Assembly (NCBI GenBank): GCA_021292105.1 | Contig: JACFYK010000024.1 | Coordinates: forward strand, 186,001-250,000 | Source: Anadara kagoshimensis | Taxonomy: Eukaryota; Mollusca; Bivalvia; Arcoida; Arcidae | Direction: 5' to 3' | Length of the DNA stretch: 64,000 nt | Part shown: in pieces, positions 58,556-64,000 of the stretch | How positions within the stretch are numbered: the first letter of the stretch is position 1 | Layout: each line of letters opens with the position of its first letter | Notes under the pieces: generated by a model | Seen by the model: the letters and a program-made list of their open reading frames with translations, nothing else | What the model was told of the DNA's origin: nothing | The model's database searches: none | Position numbers and translations under genes: made by a program

Positions 58556-60335
58556 TGTCTTTAACACCTATTTTTCGACTTTTCCTCTGAAAATACCTGA
58601 CAGATTTCAATGAAACTTGGTCAGAAGTATATATAGGCCAGTGCAGATTTGTCTGTGGTATTGCCATGGCTACCATGACTAGGTCAAGATGATCTAGGGG
58701 TGCAAAATCTTAAAAAATCTTCATCTCAGAAATAAAGATTGGAGAAAAAATCTGACATGATATTTGGTTTCTCAAGGGTCTTAAGCCTAAAGTTTGTTCA
58801 TCTCATGTAATTTGGACAAAAAATAGGTTATGCATTTTTGCGTTTAATTTTGAAAAAATTGAAAATAGTTTCAAGTTATAACTTGACTTTTTTATCAAAT
58901 AATGCCATGGGATTTTCAGTTTTGTTATATTCTTGTAATAATCTTCAAATATGGTCAAGGTCAATTGTGAAAGTCATGACCTAATGTTTTACCTTTCTTA
59001 TTATCTGGACAACTATAAACTTTTTGTATAAGCATATATATAAGAATATTGCTGTAAGGATCATTTTGATATATAGATTAAGGACATGGGTTTAACATGT
59101 TTAAAAGTCAAGGTCACAGATGGAAAAAAAACTGAGAAGGTAAATTAATTATCTGGAAACTATTAACATTTTGTTTAGGCATGTATATTATAATGTTGTA
59201 GGTATTGATACAATGATGATTTTGATGTATAGAGAAAGGTCATGGTTCAAAGGCCAAGGTCACAGATGCAAAACATAACCTAAATGGTTAATTATCTCGA
59301 AAACTATAACCTTTATGTACATTTATGTATACTTGAACAATGTAGGCTTTGATACAGTGATCATTTTGATATATAGATGGAGGTTATGGGTTTAAAAGTC
59401 AAGGTTACATATTTGGAAAAAATACTGAAACATTTGATAATCTGGACAACTATAAGCATTTTGTATATGTATATTAAAACATTGTAGGTATTGATACAGT
59501 GATCATTTTGATATACAGATGGAGGTCATGAGTTCAAAGGTCAAGGTCAGAGATTCGAAAGAATACTGAAATAGTTGATTATCTGAAAAACTATAAACAA
59601 TTTGTATATTATAATATTTTAGGTATCACAGTGTAAAAATATTCTTTTGAAATTGTCAATTATTGTGCTTTGAGCAACACCAAATTTACACCATATGTTA
59701 TTGGAACCATTAGGGTGTTTCTGGTTGTCAACTTACATGTATATAAGAATTGTATATTTGAACATAAAGTCAGAGACAGGAGAGAGAGAAAGAGTAACAT
59801 GGTGATGATGATTTAATAAAAGATGTAAATAGAATAACAGAAGTTTTAGTTCTTTCATCTACCACAGGGTAGATCACCCTATAATAACATCCTCTAACAA
59901 TGCTGGGCTCCACCACCGTCACCCAGCCGGCAAAAGATCTGGAGGGTGTTATAGGTATTGATACAACAATTATTTGATGAATAGAAAAAGGTGGTGGGTT
60001 CAAAGGTCATGGTCACAAATGCAAAAGAAAACTGAAATGGTTGATTATCTGGAAAAGTATAAATTTTTTGTATAAGCACATATTTTAGAGTATTGTAGGT
60101 CTTTATACAATGATCATTTTGATGTATACATAAAGGTCATGGATCAAGTTCAACGTCACAGGTGCAAATGAATACTGGAATTGTTAATTATCTGAAAAGT
60201 TTCAAACTGTTACTATAAGGAAAGACTTTGACATTGGAGTGACAGTGTTTATGTTTTTTGAAATGTATTGGCTAGTCATAATTTATCAGATGAGCATATC
60301 AGGCCCAATGGGCCTTTTGTTCACTTTTAAGGGTC
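58556..60335. repeat. Degenerate ~145 bp repeat family, copy 1
   Basis: 'gatcattttgatatatag' recurs near 59059, 59211 (variant), 59358, 59501 and 60110, with 'aggtcaaggtcacag' and 'gattatctggaaaactataa' blocks between. Spacing is 143-150 bp until an inserted segment interrupts it. The right end has a 'ggcccaatgggcc' hairpin (about 60303-60315). Non-coding. The pattern is typical of molluscan dispersed repeats. Confidence 0.65.
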
Positions 60336-60889
60336 ATCTAATCATCTAATAATTCCAATTTTTTATTTAAATTTGTGATAGAAAACTGAACCTGTTTGAG
60401 TATCAAGGATGCATCCTACTTTGTGTAACAAAGTTTACACAAGAACTTTAAAATTAGCAGCATTTTATCTAAAGCACAGCTAGAGACCCTAAAACTCAAT
60501 ATAAGAAACACATATTTAGTCAGATTCAAAGCCAAAGCTGTTGTTTTTATGTTTCTGTGCACATTTATGCATAAAATAATCTTTGTACATGTTTGTGTAT
60601 ATACTTTGAGGCAAAACAAATAAAAAATCACAAGCTGTTCTCAAATATATAAACATAATTAACTCTAATATCTAACATACTTTTCAGGCTATTATGTGTC
60701 TATAAGACCACCATAATTTTCAGTCAAGACCATAACTGTACAGGTATTTGTAGCTACTGATCAGACCATAAGATTTCCACTAATTTTCATTCATTATTCA
60801 CATTGTTTATATTATATATGGGTATGGATTAGAAAAAATAAAAACATAAAAATAAAACCAATTGGAAGAACAACTCATCCTCGGTAACC
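59255..60889. repeat. Direct duplication, copy 1
   Basis: This segment recurs almost unchanged at 62357-64000. The offset starts at 3102 bp and drifts to about 3111 bp through small indels. It includes unique-looking sequence (60340-60889) as well as the repeat family. Confidence 0.95.
59627..59952. mobile_element. Insertion with AGGTAT target duplication
   Basis: A 326 bp segment interrupts the 145 bp repeat and is flanked by AGGTAT (59621-59626 and 59953-59958). On the minus strand it contains 'tgttagaggatgttattata' and a purine-rich 'ggtggtggagccc' just before it, loosely like an LTR and its polypurine tract. A solo LTR is one possibility, but the ends do not fit TG...CA. The same insertion is in the second copy, so it predates the duplication. 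Confidence 0.5.
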
Positions 60890-62356
60890 ATGTAGACTGT
60901 TCCTATTTAGAAGACGTATCAGCCACTCCATCAATAGCCTATTAGAAAATCAATAATAGTATATTTTACATTCCGTACTTACTGTATCTTTTTGTTTTCC
61001 TTTTATTTATTTTCTTAAAAGATCAACAAAAGTCGCCTCACTTCTGATCAGTGGGAAATGCATTTTAACCGCTGATGGTTGACTGAGCCATGCAACATAT
61101 GTACAGTGAATGAAAGAACTCTAGGGAAATAAACACATCATATCATGTTGTTGTTTTTTTCAAATATAAAGTAACTGGTTATACCTCCCACAAACTAGAT
61201 TGAGAGAGGTTTATAGGAATCACCATGTCTGTCTGTCTTTGTCCAGGGGAGGTTTATAGGAATCACCATGTCTGTCTGTCTTTGTCCAGGGTAGGTTTAT
61301 AGGAATCACCATGTCTGTCTGTCTTTGTCTAGGGGAGGTTTATAGGAATCACCATGTCTGTCTGTCTATCTGTCTGTGTCCAGGCCATATCTCATCAGTG
61401 CTTTGGACATCTGTCATAAAACTGCCATGGTCCAAAGGTGTGTCATGACCTTTAACTAAGGTCATATCAGAAAGGTCAAGGTTGTGGGAAAACATTAAAT
61501 GTTGGGGGCGGGGGGTGGATGGTACTTGGCTCTCAAAAGATAGCTCTAGTTTCAATTTGTAAAAATGGTTTCACCAAAAATAATGCACAATCCAAATCAA
61601 ATTGCATCATTCTCAAGAAAATTGTGTTGAAAACGAGAGAAACACACTCTGGAGAAAACACTATAAATATATAGATAAGGGTTATGGGTTCAAAGGTCAA
61701 GGTCATAGATACATAAAAAACAGAAATTGATAATTATCTGGAATACTGTAAACATTATGTATATTAGAATATTACAGGTATTGATATAATGATCATTTTT
61801 AGATCAACTGAGGCTTAATTGAGTTATTGCATTCTATCACCATCTGTTGTACGTTGTGTGTCATGCGTCTTGTGTAAACTTTACATTTTAATCATCTCCT
61901 CCAAACCTACTGGGCCAAATTTATATCATTTCAGAAAACGAACATAATATGACATAAAATGCATAACACACAATAAAGCCAAAGCAACTGGGCCAAAGTT
62001 GATGAAACGTTTTGATTATTATGCCTTGGTAACAGGCTTTCAAAATTGTGTTCAGAGTTTGACCATGCCCAAAAAGATGGCTAACATTACTAAAAATAGC
62101 CAAAAGACACAAACTCTTCTTCTCTAAAACCAAAAGAGCAAATTTTGATTGGATATTTGGTATTGATCTTGACTCACTATTTTCTTTAATTGACGTTGGG
62201 TCAAAGGGTCAAGGTCATGTACCAATTTTTTACCTTTGATAAAAAATGCTATTTTTTTAAATATTTCAGGTGATAATGGCATGGGATTTTTAGTTTATTG
62301 AGGTATTGACATGATGATCATTTTGATACATAGATCAAGGTAACGAGTTCAAAGGT
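60890..62356. other. Spacer between the duplicated blocks
   Basis: It contains the 43 bp array at 61207-61378, a further partial copy of the 145 bp repeat near 61655-61800, and 'ggtcaaggtcat' blocks near 61465 and 62205. No gene. Confidence 0.5.
61207..61378. repeat. 43 bp tandem array, 4 copies
   Basis: The unit 'aggtttataggaatcaccat' with 'gtctgtctgtctttgtccag' starts at 61207, 61250, 61293 and 61336. Confidence 0.9.
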
Positions 62357-64000
62357 CAAGGTCACAGATGCAAAACATAACCTAAATGGTTAATTATCTC
62401 GAAAACTATAACCTTTATGTACATTTATGTATACTTGAACAATGTAGGCTTTGATACAGTGATCATTTTGATATATAGATGGAGGTTATGGGTTTAAAAG
62501 TCAAGGTTACATATTTGGAAAAAATACTGAAACATTTGATAATCTGGACAACTATAAGCATTTTGTATATGTATATTAAAACATTGTAGGTATTGATACA
62601 GTGATCATTTTGATATACAGATGGAGGTCATGAGTTCAAAGGTCAAGGTCAGAGATTCGAAAGAATACTGAAATAGTTGATTATCTGAAAAACTATAAAC
62701 AATTTGTATATTATAATATTTTAGGTATCACAGTGTAAAAATATTCTTTTGAAATTGTCAATTATATTGTGCTTTGAGCGACACCAAATTTACACCATAT
62801 GTTATTGGAACCATTAGGGTGTTTCTGGTTGTCAACTTACATGTATATAAGAATTGTATATTTGAACATAAAGTCAGAGACAGGAGAGAGAGAAAGAGTA
62901 ACATGGTGATGATGATTTAATAAAAGATGTAAATAGAATAACAGAAGTTTTAGTTCTTTCATCTACCACAGGGTAGATCACCCTATAATAACATCCTCTA
63001 ACAATGCTGGGCTCCACCACCGTCACCCAGCCGGCAAAAGATCTGGAGGGTGTTATAGGTATTGATACAACAATTATTTGATGAATAGAAAAAGGTGGTG
63101 GGTTCAAAGGTCATGGTCACAAATGCAAAAGAAAACTGAAATGGTTGATTATCTGGAAAAGTATAAATTTTTTGTATAAGCACATATTTTAGAGTATTGT
63201 AGGTCTTTATACAATGATCATTTTGATGTATACATAAAGGTCATGGATTCAAGTTCAACGTCACAGGTGCAAATGAATACTGGAATTGTTAATTATCTGA
63301 AAAGTTTCAAACTGTTACTATAAGGAAAGACTTTGACATTGGAGTGACAGTGTTTATGTTTTCTTGAAATGTATTGGCTAGTCATAATTTATCAGATGAG
63401 CATATCAGGCCCAATGGGCCTTTTGTTCACTTTTAAGGGTCATCTAATCATCTAATAATTCCAATTTTTTATTTAAATTTGTGATAGAACACTGAACCTG
63501 TTTGAGTATCAAGGATGCATCCTACTTTGTGTAACAAAGTTTACACAAGAACTTTAAAATTTAGCAGCATTTTATCTAAAGCACAGCTAGAGACCCTAAA
63601 ACTCAATATAAGAAACACATATTTAGTCAGATTCAAAGCCAAAGCTGTTGTTTTTATGTTTCTGTGCACATTTATGCATAAAATAATCTTTGTACATGTT
63701 TGTGTATATACTTTGAGGCAAAACAAATAAAAAATCACAAGCTGTTCTCAAATATATAATACATAATTAACTCTAATATCTAACATACTTTTCAGGCTAT
63801 TATGTGTCTATAAGACCACCATAATTTTCAGTCAAGACCATAACTGTACAGGTATTTGTAGCTACTGATCAGACCATAAGATTTCCACTAATTTTCATTC
63901 ATTATTCACATTGTTTATTATTATATATGGGTATGGATTAGAAAAAATATAAAAACATAAAAATAAAACCAATTGGAAGAACAACTCATCCTCGGTAACC
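62357..64000. repeat. Direct duplication, copy 2
   Basis: Nearly identical to 59255-60889, including the AGGTAT-flanked insertion. Differences are rare (for example 'attatattgtg' for 'attattgtg', 'gagcgac' for 'gagcaac'). It continues to the window edge, so the true length is unknown. Confidence 0.95.

Noticed and set aside
59770-60003. 77-codon minus-strand frame present in both duplicate blocks
   Set aside because: It is the same sequence duplicated, lies in a mobile insertion and has no recognisable domain.

Overview
The window is eukaryotic and very repeat-rich. It has no bacterial operons or bacterial-style gene density. It holds two LTR retrotransposons, Penelope-like reverse transcriptase remnants, tRNA-derived SINEs, short foldback elements and many minisatellites on an AT-rich background. 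The SINE sequence, the recurrent AAGGGAGATAATT-type inverted repeats and the tracts of the 'aaggtcaaggtcac' and 'cgcggggacaaaa' style look like a mollusc, most likely a bivalve. This is inference from repeat style, not a species call.

Layout. 1-1440 is a 61-62 bp tandem array. 3508-8745 holds a foldback element, a SINE, a Penelope-like RT fragment, a CCCCGG-ended MITE, a CACGTG-rich palindrome and a second SINE. 8884-13589 is a complete Ty3/Gypsy element on the minus strand with apparently identical 290 bp LTRs, a 5 bp target duplication and one uninterrupted 1270-residue Gag-Pol frame. 13.6-20.5 kb is mostly AT-rich with microsatellites and hairpins. 20518-21777 is a regular 74 bp array. 23323-31011 is a complete-length but frameshifted BEL/Pao element with diverged LTRs and a 5 bp target duplication. 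31.1-36 kb has a 39 bp array, a hAT-type MITE, a 36-copy minisatellite and a 43 bp array. 39.4-46.8 kb has a 38 bp array and a 6.3 kb composite 78/27 bp minisatellite. 47-50 kb has SINE and tRNA-like pieces and a MITE. 50.8-52.1 kb is a second Penelope-like RT remnant whose catalytic-motif region has itself become two tandem arrays. 52.1-55.7 kb has two more foldback elements, a hairpin-ended repeat and a SINE. 58.5-64 kb is a degenerate ~145 bp repeat family, with a nearly identical ~1.6 kb block present twice, 3.1 kb apart.

Host genes. I found no host gene that I can name. A few short open stretches with good splice signals could be exons: minus strand near 19.9, 35.1 and 39.4 kb; plus strand near 38.6, 48.0 and 56.6 kb. 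They are listed at low confidence because open stretches of 30-45 codons are common by chance. If real, the window is largely intronic and filled by transposable elements.

The most unusual thing seen is the conversion of a reverse-transcriptase active-site segment into a 33 bp (11-codon) array next to a 71 bp array from the adjoining segment, inside one Penelope-like remnant at 51.1-51.7 kb.
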